From Diadophis punctatus similis (lineage: Eukaryota > Chordata > Lepidosauria > Squamata > Dipsadidae): a stretch of 64,000 nucleotides of DNA. Location of the stretch: positions 2,840,604 to 2,904,603 of the forward strand of contig JALIGW010000062.1 in the NCBI GenBank assembly GCA_023053685.1. The letters are read 5' to 3'. This document shows positions 22,510-32,999 of this stretch, piece after piece. Position 1 is the first letter of the stretch, and every line of letters starts with the position of its first letter. The position numbers and the translations under genes are program-made. Below the pieces are notes generated by a model that was not told where the DNA came from, did not search any database, and saw nothing but the letters and a program-made list of their open reading frames with translations.

Positions 22510-25500
22510 AACAAGGAAGCAGAGGGGTAGGCCGCTCTCGGGGAACGAGAATTCGCTGTTTACAAGCGATTCCTTGTTCTGGCCCCTCTGGTTTGGTTCC
22601 ACCTAGCTCAACCCGAGTGCCTGGTAACCAGGGATGTCAGGGCCCTGGGCTCAAGCTGCTGCTGTTAAACGCCAGGTCGATTACCAACAAGGCCCCCCTG
22701 ATCCGGAATTTAATCCTAGAAGAGGGGGCTGACCTGGCATGTATTACCGAGACCTGGCTGGGTCAGGAAGGGGGTGTGCTCCTTTTGGCGATATGCCTGG
22801 ACGGGTTCTCGGTGCAGCATCAGCCGCGACCCCAGGGAAGGGGTGGAGGAGTGGCTATTATAGCTCGCCAGAATCTGTGTCCTCGAAGGAGCCCTGCCCC
22901 GGAGATTGTTGGGTGTGAGATGCTCCTTCTGAAGTTGGACTTAGGGGTTCAGGTGGGCCTTTTGCTAACGTACCTGCCTCCTGGCTGCGTTGCAAAGGCC
23001 CTGCCTGTTCTGCTTGAGGTGGTTGCAGGGCTGGCGATTGAGTTCCCCAGGTTGATGGTGCTGGGGGACTTTAATCTGCCATCGCCCGGTGAAGCCTCGG
23101 GGGCAGTCCAGGAGTTCATGGCTTCCATAACAACCATGGACCTGACCCAAGTAGTTCAGGGTCTGACTCATGAGGGTGGTCACACGCTTGACCTTGTGTT
23201 TCTCTTGGGGCAGTGGAGAGATGATCTGAGGTTGAGGGGTTTAGTCACAGTACCCTTGTCGTGGTCAGATCATTTCCTTCTGAGGTTGGATTTCATGGCA
23301 CCACTCCTCCACCACAAGGAGGCGGGACCGATTAAGTGGTTCCGCCCCAGGCGCCTAATGGAACCTGACGGATTCCAGAGGGAACTTGGGGAAATACCTG
23401 AATCCCTGGTACACAGTTCATCCGAGTCTCTGGTCACTGCCTGGAATCAGGCGGCAGCGGGGGCTCTGGATCGGATTGCGCCTTTGCGACCTCTCCCTGG
23501 AAGTGGATCCAGGAGAGCTCCTTGGTTTACCGAGGAACTCCGGGAGATGAAACGCCACAAGAGACGCCTAGAGCGACGATGGAGATCTAGTAAAGCTGAA
23601 TCTGACCAGACACTTTTAAAAACTTTCATTAAGTCTTACTTAGTGGCGATACGGGCAGCAAAATGTTCACATTTTTCCGCTCTTATTGCGTCCGCTGACT
23701 CCCGCCCAGCTGCCCTGTTTAGGGTGACCCGCACCCTTCTTGCTAAGGAGGAAGGCGGGGATCCCTTGCAGGGTAGAGCTGAGGAATTTTCTCGGTTTCT
23801 GGCGGATAAAGTCATTCAGATTCGGACAGACCTGGACTCCGATTGGGCAGTACAGGCCAAGATGACCGGGGCAGGTCTTAGTCCGGTTATCTGGGATAGG
23901 TTTGAACCGGTGACTCCTGAGGATGTAGACAAGGCCATAGGAGCGATGAGCTCCGCCACCTGTTTATTGGACCCGTGCCCTTCCTGGCTGGTTTCGGCCA
24001 CCAGGGAGGTTTCACGCGGCTGGCTCCAGGCGTTGGTCAACGCTTCTTTGAGAGAGGGGTCCGTCCCGCAGCCCTTAAAAGCTGCGGTGGTGAGACCCCT
24101 CCTCAAGAAGCCTTCCCTGGACCCGGCGGATTTAAAGAACTTCCGTCCAGTCTCCAACCTTCCCTTCGCGGTGAAGGTTGTTGAGAAAGTGGTGGCGCTC
24201 CAGCTCCTGTTGGATGACACTGATTTTCTGGATCCCTTTCAATCAGGTTTCAGGCGCGGCTACAGTATGGAAACGGCTTTGGTCACCCTGATGGATGATC
24301 TCTGGCGAGCCTGGGATAGGGGTTATTCCTCTATCCTGGTGCTACTTGACCTCTCGGCGGCCTTCGATACCATTGACCATGGTATCCTTCTGCGTCGTCT
24401 CGGAGAGGTGGGGGTGGCACTGTTTTGCAGTGGTTCTCCTCCTTCCTCTCTGACAGGACGCAGTCAGTGCTGACAGGGGGGCAGAGGTCGAGACCTAGGC
24501 CCCTACTATGTGGGGTGCCACAGGGCTCGGTCCTCTCGCCCATCCTGTTTAACATCTACATGAAGCCACTGGGTGAGATCATCCGACGACACGGGGTGAG
24601 GTATCAGCAATATGCTGATGACACCCAGTTGTACATCTCCACCCCGTCTCAATTCGGGGAAGCCGTAGATGTAATGGGCCGCTGCCTGGATGATGTTAGG
24701 GTCTGGATGGGGAAGAACCGGCTAAAACTTAACCCTGACAAGACTGAGTGGCTGTGGATATTGCCTCCTAAGGACTTGACCAACTGTCCCTCCTTGGTTC
24801 TTGGGGGAGAGAAATTAGCTCCCTCAGAACGGGTCCGCAATTTGGGTGTCCTCCTAGATCCACAGCTAAAATTGGAGCAACATCTTTCAGCTGTGGCTAG
24901 GGGACCTTTGCACAAGTATGTCTTGTGCACCAATTGCGACCCTACTTGGAGAGGGGGGCACTTCTCACAGTCACTCATGCCCTCATCACCTCACGGCTGG
25001 ATTACTGCAATGTGCTCTACATGGGGCTACCCTTGAAGAGTGTCCGGCGACTGCAATTGGTGCAAAATGCAGCTGCGCGAGCTCTGGTGGGTGCACCCAG
25101 ATGCACCCACGTAACACCGATCCTCCGCCAGCTGCATTGGTTGCCCATTAGTCTCTGGATCCAATTTAAGGTGTTGGTCGTTACCTTTAAAGCCCTACAT
25201 GGCTCAGGGCCAGGTTACCTTCGGGACCGCATCCTGCCGCATACCTCCCACAGAGTCGGCCTCCTCCAGGTCCCATCGACCAAACAATGTCGGTTGGCGG
25301 GGCCGAGGGGGAGGGCTTTCTCTGTGGGAGCTCCCTCCCTGTGGAACCAGCTTCCCCCGGAGATCAGGACTATCCCCACCCTGCTGGCCTTCCAGAAAGC
25401 AATAAAAACCTGGCTCTTCCGGCAGGCGGGGTGAAAGCGAGACGATACTCTTTTAACTTTTGTATGTTTTTAATTATTGTATTTTATTGTATTTTATATT

Positions 25501-25595
25501 GCTGTAATGGATCTGGATATGTTGTGAGCCGCCCAGAGTCCCTAGGGAGTTGGGCGGCATACAAATCCATTTAATTAAATTAATTAAATTAAGGA
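22510..25595 (+). mobile_element. L2-like LINE copy 2
   Basis: Begins in the 5' leader shared with copy 3 (gccgctctcggggaa; matching inverted sequence near 38660) and ends with gttgggcggcatacaaat and AATTAA repeats. It holds the complete ORF2 region with two single-base deletions. Inserted within the foldback element at 22464-27939. Confidence 0.9.
22593..25434 (+). pseudogene. L2-like ORF2 with two single-base deletions
   Basis: Endonuclease (LLLNARSITNKAPL, CITETWLGQE, VLGDFNLPS, SWSDHFLL) and reverse transcriptase (FRPVSNLPF, DLSAAFDTIDHGILL, GVPQGSVLSPILFNIYM, YADDTQLY), then the carboxy-terminal part (QLPPEIRTIPTLLAF). The reading frame shifts by one base near 24415 (one G fewer than copy 3 in a G run) and again near 24904 (G run shortened). 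Repairing neither, the frames are 22593-24473, 24425-25036 and 24925-25434. Length matches the intact copy at 35728-38835. Confidence 0.92.
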
Positions 25596-25949
25596 AAAAA
25601 GGCCTCTGCCTCCCAGCAATTTGCAAAACAGCAAACAGTACAGATGATATACACTGTTTGCTGTGTATTTCTGTGCATGTGTGCCTGACCCATAGAAATG
25701 GCAAAGAATTGGAGAATAGATCTACTCCAAACATGACTAAGTCAGGGTTTCTCAGCTGCCTTCTTTTAATACTAATACTTAATACTAAAACAGGACATTT
25801 CAGATTATACTTTTACAGATCTTTAAAACTGATGTGGCTTTCTGGAAGTATTCTCTGCTATTTAAAAGAAGATACAACAGCACTGGGCCTCTTCAGAGCA
25901 AGCATTTATTTTAAAAAGCTTCTTTATTTTGTTAAGTTGTCTAGATTTA

Positions 25950-26093
25950 TAGGGGTCTCCAACCTTAGCAACTTTAAGACTTGTGGACTTCAACTCCCAG
26001 AATTCCACAGCCAGCAAAGCTAACAAAGCTGGCTGTGGAATTCTGGGAGTTGAAATCCATAAGTCTTAAAATTGCCAAGGTTGGAGACCCCTG
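25950..26093. mobile_element. Small foldback element (hAT-like MITE)
   Basis: Near-perfect inverted repeat of 144 bp: aggggtctccaacctt at the left, aaggttggagacccct at the right, and acttcaactcccagaattcc paired with its complement around the centre near 26020. No exact 8-bp duplication was found, so its class rests on resemblance of the termini to hAT elements. Confidence 0.7.
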
Positions 26094-26102
26094 GCTCTAG
26101 AA

Positions 26103-27555
26103 CAGGGGTGGCCAAACCGTGGCGCATGCGCCAAACGTGGCGCATTCCACGATTTCAAGTGGTGCATCTACCATCGCGTTCCTCGGTATTGTGTCCAGGG
26201 CAGCCTGTTCTAAAAGAGATCGTCTCGCGAGTTTGAGAAGTTTGAACTCGCGAGACTTTCTCTTTTAGAACGGGCTGCCCTGGACACAACACCGAGGAAC
26301 GCGACGGAACAAGTCCCAGGTAAGACACACGTCTCGCAGCTCTCCCTGCCGCGCACAGAGCCGAAGGGGCGGTGGGAGGCGAGGAAAGGAAGCAGCCGGC
26401 AGAGCCGAAGGGGAGGCTCTGCCGGCCGCCTCCTTTCCTTGCCTCCCACCGCTTTTCGGCTCTGCCGCCGCTGCTGCTTCCTCCTTTCCTCGCCTCCCGC
26501 GTGTGGAACTTGGCCCTAGCCCGCCACTCCCCAAAGCCCAGCACTGCAGGTGCCTTCAGGAGCCCTGAAGCTCTGCCGGCAGAGCCGAAGGGGAGGCGGG
26601 AGGCGAGGAAAAGAGGCCGGCAGAGCTTCAGGGCTCCTGAAGTCACCTGCAGTGCTGGGCTTTGGGGAGCAGCAGGCTGGGGCCAAGTTCTGCAGGCGGA
26701 GGCGCAGGCCTTCCTCCTCGGCGACCGTCCCTCGCCCGGGCCAGAGCACCTCGCCTTCGCCGCTCCTCCATGCCCGCCTCCCCGGGCGTGCTTTCTGCCA
26801 AGCGGCTTCAGCAACTGTAAGTAGTGCTTCCTTCGGTGCCCTTCCCCCACCTGCAGCTTTCTAAGATGTCCATCCGCCTCCTTTGTGTCCCCGGAGCTGC
26901 TCTGGGAAAGCCGGCAGGGGAAGCGAGCGAGCGCTGGGCCGGATGCGCCCGCCGCCCGCCCGCCGCCCAAAGCCTCGCTCACCCGCCGCCCAAAGCCTCG
27001 CTCGCCCGGGCGGGCGGCCGCCCTCTGATGAAGGGAGCCAAGCTCGGGAACGGAGCCCTGCCAAATGGGGAGCTTTGGGGTTCTCTGGCAACACCGGGTT
27101 TGTGTGAAGAGCCAAAGTGGGGGATTCCCAGTCCCGGAGGTGAATGCGGTGCAGGCGGGCCCTTCGTGAGTGCGAAGGTGACCCTGCCTCGTTCTTTGTG
27201 TCGGAGATCCGTGGCTGTAGCGGCGACGGAGCCTCCCCTTTGGCTCCCACTGCTTTTTGGCTCTGCCACCGCCGCCGCTGCCTCCTCCTTTCCTCGCCTC
27301 CAGCGGCGGGAGGCGAGGAAAGGAGGAGGCAGCAGCGGCGGCAGAGCTGAAAAGCAGTGGGAGGCAAGGAAAGGAGGCGGCCGGCAGAGCCTCCCTCCTG
27401 CCTCCCCCTGCCCACCTGGACGCTGCCATTTGCGTTCTTTCGCCCTCTGCACATGCGCAGAGGGCAAAACTCAAATGGCGGTGTCCAGGTGGGCCCGCCC
27501 ACCCGGGACGCCTGGGCCAATTGGCGCATGGGACTCTTCAGGTTGGCCACCACTG
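26103..27555. mobile_element. Non-autonomous hAT-type element, family D, GC-rich and palindromic
   Basis: Ends caggggtggccaaacc and ggttggccaccactg are inverted repeats, flanked by the exact 8-bp duplication ctctagaa (26095-26102 and 27556-27563). The interior is strongly GC-rich with several nested hairpins (26185-26295, about 26340-26640, about 27240-27390). Long open frames on both strands, up to 439 codons, reflect the lack of stop codons in GC-rich palindromes and resemble no known protein. Confidence 0.88.
26185..26295. repeat. Hairpin inside hAT family D
   Basis: Arms tgtgtccagggcagcctgtt and gggctgccctggacacaaca with further pairing of taaaagagatcgtctcgcga to its complement around aagtttgaactc. 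The ggcagcc core resembles the hairpin at 2205-2290. Confidence 0.8.
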
Positions 27556-27941
27556 CTCTAGAACAATAAAAAAGCAGTCTTTAAAAAATAAGTCTAATCA
27601 TTTGAACATTCTACAAACATTTATAGTTATTCACTTACCCCCTTCTATCCAGTTCAGCAGCTAGTCTCTCCCAGCTATTTGCCTTTGCAGCTAGTTTTGC
27701 TAGTTTCAGTTTCATTTTACCACGTGGCAAATCAGCTGGGGATCAGGAAGCTGCTCAGGACTTGCTTGTCTTAACAGGCTCTTCCCTGTTTGCTGCAAAC
27801 AGGTAAATTGCTGGAAGACAGAGGCCAAAGGGTGGGGGTGGCTGGGTGGGTGGGGCTACATTCGGTGTATAAGACACACCCAAGTTTTCACCCTCTTTTG
27901 GGGGGTAAAAAGGTGCATCTAATACTCCGAAAAATACGGTA

Positions 27942-28680
27942 ACTCTTTTTAGCAAGGTCAGATTCAGCTGTCAACATACACGTTTTCACAATTTGCTGTA
28001 ATACTTCTTTTAACCAGCAGATGGCATTGTCTGTTCTCAATATCACGAATCTGTTTTTTCTTGCAAAGTTTATTTCTCTATATTTTAAGTCCATTCAGTA
28101 TTTATAAAGTATTCTCTTCAAATTTTCATTTCCAATCCCTTTAATTTCACCAAGTCTTCTATAAAAATGTATTTCAAAATTGGGCTTTTAATGCAGTTCC
28201 TTTAACATCTCTATGATTTTTCCAAATGCTAGCTAATCGCTTTCTCCATTTTGAAAGTCTTTTGTTCCCCTTTAAGGTTTTAATTTTCTTCTTTTTAGTC
28301 TTAAAATCGGCCAAACACTCACCAGCTTCTGTGTCTTTCCCCTCTCTCCAGCACTTGTGCTTCGATCTTGTTACCCAGATGACTCACGATCTTTCCAGTC
28401 TGTCTAGCAGTCCGTTTGTGGCCGCCATAGCTAATGACGACAACTGGTCGTCTTTCGCAGCCGCCGGCCAAGAGGCTGGTGTCGGTTCCCTGGGGGGATT
28501 GCACACACACCCGGTACCAACTTGTACCGGGTCTCCAGGTGGCTGGAATTTGGGGTTCCCCTGCGGAGCCCAGGGAACTCTGCCGCTACGGCACTGGCCA
28601 TGCCCCTTCCTCGGATTCCCTTCTCAAGGGCCATCCAGCTTGAGGGCTCTCTGAAATTTACGCCCATGGAAATGAAAAAG
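27942..28680 (-). other. Unassigned sequence with CpG-rich head
   Basis: AT-rich to about 28330, then CpG-containing (ggccgccatagctaatgacg) to about 28660. Could be the 5' part of an old L1-like insertion on the minus strand continuing at 22461-22045 and 10234. No supported gene or exon. Confidence 0.3.
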
Positions 28681-28788
28681 GCAGCCTGAACATCTGGCTG
28701 GAAGAATGTCTTTCTAGCAAGAGCTTCAAGCGGCCATCAGGCAGGACCTCGACAAGAAGAAGCCTGCACTCAGCTGTGGGTTACTCAC

Positions 28789-29128
28789 CTGTGGAGGGCT
28801 TGATTGGGAGGGCAGGGCCATACTCAAGAGTGGTCCTGGGGTAAACTTCATTGGTCTGCTGCATCTTGCTCAGCTTCAGTCCATCCCCTCGCCCTGGCCG
28901 GCCAAAGAGCAGCTTCTCCAGGTGGCCCTTTTCTTGGGAGAGGGTGTCCAGCAGGCTGGCATTGAGCTGAGCGAGCCCCCAAAGGAATCCTCCTTCAAAC
29001 TCCGTTTTTTCTTCACTATCTGATTCTGAGAAGCCATAGTAAATTGGTGGCAGCTTTTTCAAATAAGGTCTTGTCTGCAGGATGTATTCGTATGTGATTG
29101 ATGGGTTTTTACCATTTTGGTTCCAAAC
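28789..29128 (-). CDS. ADAMTSL2: ADAMTSL2 internal exon (end of spacer and variable linker)
   Basis: 340-bp exon. Acceptor cctccag before 29128 and donor acag/gtgagt after 28789. It starts in phase 0 with VWNQNGKNPSITYEY, joining LNVM of the preceding exon, and continues with LPPIYYGFSESDSEE and TNEVYPRTTLEYG; it ends with one base of a split codon. The PIYYGFSES and TNEV motifs are characteristic of ADAMTSL2 rather than other ADAMTS proteins. The product is a secreted matrix glycoprotein that, in mammals, binds fibrillin and LTBP1 and modulates TGF-beta; mutations in the human gene cause geleophysic dysplasia. The next exon is not found in the 28.8 kb downstream, which is filled with transposons. 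Confidence 0.93.
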
Positions 29129-29299
29129 CTGGAGGAAAGGGGGGAAATGCCACACCATTGTTATGTAAAGTGAGGGAGGGGACAAGTTCTTAAGAAGGCA
29201 GCAGTTCAAAGGCCCCTTCTGACACAAGAACAGTTCCCCCCCCCCGAACACCATCACTCTGCTAAACAAATAATTCCCTCACCACTGTCAAACTATTCA

Positions 29300-29575
29300 C
29301 TATGGCTGCATTACTATTACTATTAGTTTTTTCTCATCGTTCCTATCATCCCCCTCCTCCCACTTATGACTGTATGACTGTAACTTGTTGCTTGTATCCT
29401 TACGATTTATATTAATATTGATTGTTTCCTGATTGCTTATTTGAACCCTATGACAACCATTCTTGACAAATGTATCTTTTCTTTTATGTACACTGAGAGC
29501 ATATGCACCAAAGACAAATTCCTTGTGTGTCCAATGACACTTGGCCAATAAAGAATTCTATTCTATTCCATTCTA
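29300..29575 (+). repeat. Non-LTR 3' tail with ATTCT repeats
   Basis: The segment ends caatgacacttggccaataa followed by agaattctattctattcc, a tail common in reptile retroposons as I remember it. The upstream part (gactgtatgactgtaacttg) is non-coding. Whether it belongs to a LINE or a SINE cannot be told. Confidence 0.5.
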
Positions 29576-30219
29576 AAAGCCATAGGCCCAAAAGCCAATC
29601 ATCTCTCTCATCACTGGGGGATGCAGGGTAACAAGCTTGTCAGGGAGAATGTCCACATTGCAATGGCTTCCCACCCTTGAGGGGACCTGGGCAGCCCCTT
29701 TGGGTGAACCTGTCTTGCCCTCGGCCCTTTCACAAAGACAACTGGGCACAAGGAGAATCGCAGACCATAGAACTGGAGGACCAAGGAAGGGTGGGATATT
29801 AATCCTCCTGCACACTTTCCAGAATCCTAGGGTACATCCTGAGAGTACTTTAGGGGCCCCTGAGTGCTTTCCCTCCTCAAGGCAAGATCTGATAAAGGCT
29901 TTTGGGCTGATTATTTAATTTGTTCAAGTTTATATGTCCCTGCTATCCTACTGAGTGGCTAACAGCCACAGAGAGTAAAACCAGACCAAGCAGTCAATTA
30001 TTGCAATTAATACCCCACCCTTCCTTGGTCCTCCCATGCTCTTCTGAAGAGCCAGGTTTATCCCAGTCTCTGAAGAAATAATAAAAGGGGAGGGATCCAG
30101 ATACCAAGACAGGCTGTTCCACAGGAGGGAGGCCTTTCAAAGACAGCCCAACGGAAAGTTGACATCCCACCCCTCAATTTTCTTAGCAAGGGTGTTACAT
30201 GAGTCATAACTACCTAGGT

Positions 30220-30644
30220 CAGTGATGGCGAACCTTTTTTTCCTCGGGTGCCAAAATAGTGCGTGCACGCGCTATCGCACGCTCGTGCGTGCCCACACCC
30301 ATAATTCAAAGCCCCCCACTTGCCCCACCCCCCTGTGCATGAGTGTGTGACCCCCCCCCACTCCCCATTTCCCGACTTCCAGTGGGCCCAGTAAGCCCAT
30401 TTTTTGCCCAACGCAGGCTCCAGGGGCTTTCTTGGAACTTGGGGACGGCAAAAATGCTCCCCCTGCCACCCCAGAGGCCCTCCAGAGGCCAAAATCGTCG
30501 TCCCAGAGCCTCCACGCAAGCCAAAAATCAGCTGGCGTGCACGCACATGCGCGCTGGAGCTGAGCTAGGGCAACGGCTCGCGTGCCGGCAGATATGGCTC
30601 CGCGTGCCACCTGTGGCACCCGTGCCATAGGTTCGCCATCACTG
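30220..30644. mobile_element. Non-autonomous hAT-type element, family A
   Basis: Termini cagtgatggcgaacc and ggttcgccatcactg are perfect inverted repeats, flanked by the 8-bp duplication acctaggt (30212-30219 and 30645-30652). Interior is GC-rich with no transposase. It lies in an ADAMTSL2 intron. Confidence 0.93.
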
Positions 30645-30789
30645 ACCTAGGTCATCATAAGCTGTGCCAGACTGTCTTTCCCCCATGGTTTCCACCCATT
30701 CTACCAGATCCAGTAGCAAAAGCATGTTTTGGGTCTCCTCAGTCAACAAGGGTGACTTGATGAGTCCTAGGAACCATGCCTTCCCTATG

Positions 30790-31265
30790 GAACAGCCTCC
30801 CTCTGAAGAGACTTGATGGCCCCATCTATGCTGCCCACTTCTGGTCCCCACAATTCAAGAAGGATTCTGGAACATGTGCAGAGAAGATCAGGAATGATGG
30901 TGAGGGGCTTGTAGATTAAATCCTATGAAGAATAGTTAAAGAAACTGGGTTTTTTTAGAGCTAAAGGGAGACATGATAACAATGCCTCAAGTACCCTCCG
31001 AGGGAAGAGGGGGTGGGTTTATTCTGTGGAATGGAGGGTAGGCGGAGAATCGGTCTGTGGAAGCTTTACAGAGAGAGGGATCCAAACTCAAATTAAGGAG
31101 GAATTTCCTGACTGTGAAAGCTATTAGACAGGACTTCCTCCTAAAGCTGCCATCACTGGAGGTTGGATCCCCTTTTGTCTGGAATGGCTGGAGGATTCCT
31201 GCCCAGGGCACGGTGTTTGGGCTAGAAGACCTCCGGAGTATCTTCCAACTTTATGATTCTACAAT
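30790..31265 (+). pseudogene. Decayed CR1 3' end
   Basis: Degenerate match to the carboxy end of CR1 ORF2: cccacttctggtccccacaa (HFWSP), gacatgataacaatgcctca, aggaatttcctgactgtgaa (RNFLTV), then gggctagaagacctccggag leading to a CR1-type terminus. Many stops and frame changes; older than the CR1 at 3249-8787. Confidence 0.75.
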
Positions 31266-31352
31266 GCATTTTCTATGTTTACATACTGGTAACAAGATGG
31301 GCAACATTCATGCACTGAAAGATATTCATATGTTCCAAGAAACAAAACTTAC

Positions 31353-31528
31353 CATGACGTTTAAACCCTGGTTGGTAGGCCCTTGTGCGACAATATATTC
31401 TATGCCGGTCTCAAAAATGTCCATGGGTCTCCTGTATTTGAAGACGGTCCCTGCAATGTTGAAGTTTTGGGGGATATCTACTCTGTAATCCCCATTGAAG
31501 AAGTAAGAGCCACCTTCATCTGCAATGG
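31353..31528 (-). CDS. ADAMTSL2: ADAMTSL2 internal exon (spacer)
   Basis: 176-bp exon. Acceptor ggattttgcag before 31528, donor atg/gtaag after 31353. The first two bases complete an Ala codon begun in the previous exon. It encodes [31 protein letters not shown] and [16 protein letters not shown], a spacer-domain core nearly the same as I remember for mammalian ADAMTSL2. It ends in phase 0, matching the start of 28789-29128. Confidence 0.96.
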
Positions 31529-31943
31529 CTGCAAAATCCAAACGAGAGGCCGTGATTTGTACAGTAGGAGTTATTGAAATAACTTTCTTTTCTGCCCTGG
31601 TCTCAGATGCTGCAGTGCTATTCTGTGGAACAGCCACTGGTCAGGCCTGAATGAAATAACACCCCAGCTACCCAGCCCACCGTGGGAATATGCATCACGA
31701 CCAGGGCATCGTGATCAGCGTTAGCAAGAAGAAGTTGGGAGGGAGATTATTTTTTTGAGGAGAAAAGAGAAAGAGCCACAGAAACAAGAAAAATAACAAG
31801 CAAGCAGGTGAATTTGGAGATGTTATGATCATGAAGCCAGGGTAGGCTGTAGATTTAGGTTACAAAATGAAAATACTTTGCTTCCTTAGAATAATGCAAG
31901 AAATAAATGTTTTATTGGTTATTGTCCCAGGTATAATACAAAC

Positions 31944-32024
31944 CCAAAACATCAGCAGATTTCTTCCATTCCACTATCTGGATATCTGTTGCTCCAGCAG
32001 GAATGTGAGTCACCAAAGAGTATC
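31944..32024 (-). CDS. ADAMTSL2: ADAMTSL2 internal exon (start of spacer)
   Basis: 81-bp exon. Acceptor gttctgcag before 32024; donor begins gtttgt after 31944. Two bases complete a Gly codon, then [21 protein letters not shown] and SADVL, ending with one base. The length and split codons agree with neighbours on both sides. The spacer mediates matrix interactions in this family. Confidence 0.94.
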
Positions 32025-32180
32025 CTGCAGAACAGCGCATGTATGAGTAAGAAGCAAATCGCCAGGGATGACTAGAATCGCCAGGAGGAGGGGATGGGAC
32101 CCTCCCACTGCTTGGCCTCCCTATCCAAGGCTGAACTTGCTCGGGGCCAAGGCCATCCCCAAGGTCCCCTCTTGCCTTAC

Positions 32181-32304
32181 CAAATGGAGCATTTCCCTTC
32201 CGGTAGATCCCAGTTACGTGAGTGCAGCTGCTGCCGTTCCCTTGGCAAACCCCACATTTATCCAGAGCGTGGGGGGAGAACAGAACCCCATCGCATCCGA
32301 TGGG
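32181..32304 (-). CDS. ADAMTSL2: ADAMTSL2 internal exon (cysteine-rich region)
   Basis: 124-bp exon. Acceptor gcttctag before 32304 and donor gtaagg after 32181. Starts in phase 0 with [20 protein letters not shown], then [21 protein letters not shown], ending with one base of a Gly codon. The CGVCxGxxSSC motif is the standard end of the ADAMTS cysteine-rich region. Confidence 0.95.
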
Positions 32305-32398
32305 CTAGAAGCAGCAGAAGAAAGAGCGCCTTGAGAGGCGGCCGGAGCAGCTACAAGAATTCTGCGGGCAAGGGGGTAAAACCAAAATGCTTAACAAC

Positions 32399-32544
32399 CT
32401 CACATTTTCCAGACACGCACACCCCTCGGAACGGAGAGGATTTGCAGGAGGTGCCGTCCCGGGCCAGGACCATCAGCTGCCTCTGCCCATCGGTGGTGGT
32501 GCAGTGGAGATCACAAGGCTTGCTGGAGATGTGGACATAGTCAT
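32399..32544 (-). CDS. ADAMTSL2: ADAMTSL2 internal exon (cysteine-rich region)
   Basis: 146-bp exon. Acceptor tcccttcag before 32544; the donor after 32399 is GT but continues tgtta, weaker than consensus. Two bases complete an Asp codon, then [26 protein letters not shown] and GVCVSGKCE, all matching the family pattern. It ends in phase 0 at the PIG of the next exon. Upstream lies an intron of about 22 kb built of nested retrotransposons. Confidence 0.95.
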
Positions 32545-32716
32545 CTGAAGGGAGAAAAGGGAGACACGGAGATGCTAAATAGTCAGGGCAATTACCAATA
32601 CAATTAAAAAAAAAACCTCAGACAGTGTTATAAAACCAGATTTGAGTCTGATACATGGAAAATGTACCAGGAGGAATTTGCATCAGTCAATCCTATCAGC
32701 CTTGACAAGAAACAGC

Positions 32717-32808
32717 CAGATGAGCTAATTCTAGTTTATTTGAGTCCTGAGTCCTACGGGAGTTGGGCAATCTATAAGAACAATAAAATAAAATAAATAA
32801 ATAAATTT
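32717..32808 (+). repeat. L2-like LINE 3' tail
   Basis: cctgagtcctacgggagttg followed by ggcaatctataagaac and AAATA repeats, the terminal sequence of the L2-like family here. Only the 3' end is present. Confidence 0.7.
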
Positions 32809-32999
32809 TAAAGCTACATAAACAGGACTTCCAGTGGTGAAGTTGGACGGTGCAGGAGGAGAAGGTCCTTTGAATCTGCTTTATTTCGCGTCTGGAGATC
32901 TTTCGGGGCAGAGAAAGTTTGGAGGACTTGATGAAAAAGAGGGGCATCTCGAGCAACAGGGTGGTGGAGGCAACCACCAGCTGGGGCAAAGAGCACCCT

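Larger units (their letters stand above)
22464..27939. mobile_element. TA-flanked foldback DNA transposon (mariner-like), filled with later insertions
   Basis: The ends ccgtatttttcggagtat and atactccgaaaaatacgg are inverted repeats flanked by TA (22462-22463 and 27940-27941). The inverted similarity continues inside: gcctctgcctcccagcaattt at about 25602-25622 pairs with aaattgctggaagacagagg near 27804-27824. The element therefore had long inverted arms. No transposase is seen. It is now split by an L2-like LINE (about 22510-25595), a foldback hAT (25950-26093) and a hAT (26103-27555). Confidence 0.8.
29129..31352 (-). other. ADAMTSL2 intron with old repeats
   Basis: Contains a LINE or SINE tail (29300-29575), unassigned sequence (29580-30211), a hAT element (30220-30644) and a decayed CR1 3' end (30790-31265). 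No other coding signal was recognised. Confidence 0.8.

Noticed and set aside
22510..25595. True CR1 rather than L2-like
   Set aside because: The 3' end (ggcggcatacaaat with AATTAA repeats) and the RT motif style differ clearly from the CR1 at 3249-8787. The exact clade still needs a phylogeny.
26155..27561. Frames of 439, 245 and 230 codons on both strands
   Set aside because: They lie in a GC-rich palindromic hAT interior. Mutual overlap on both strands and lack of any known motif argue against genes.
28431..28667. A 78-codon minus-strand frame as a further ADAMTSL2 exon
   Set aside because: No ADAMTSL2-like peptide, no fitting splice sites in the required phase, and a CpG-rich repeat-like context.
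29573..29918. Small overlapping frames in the ADAMTSL2 intron
   Set aside because: No domain, no splice support and no repeat match; likely chance frames.
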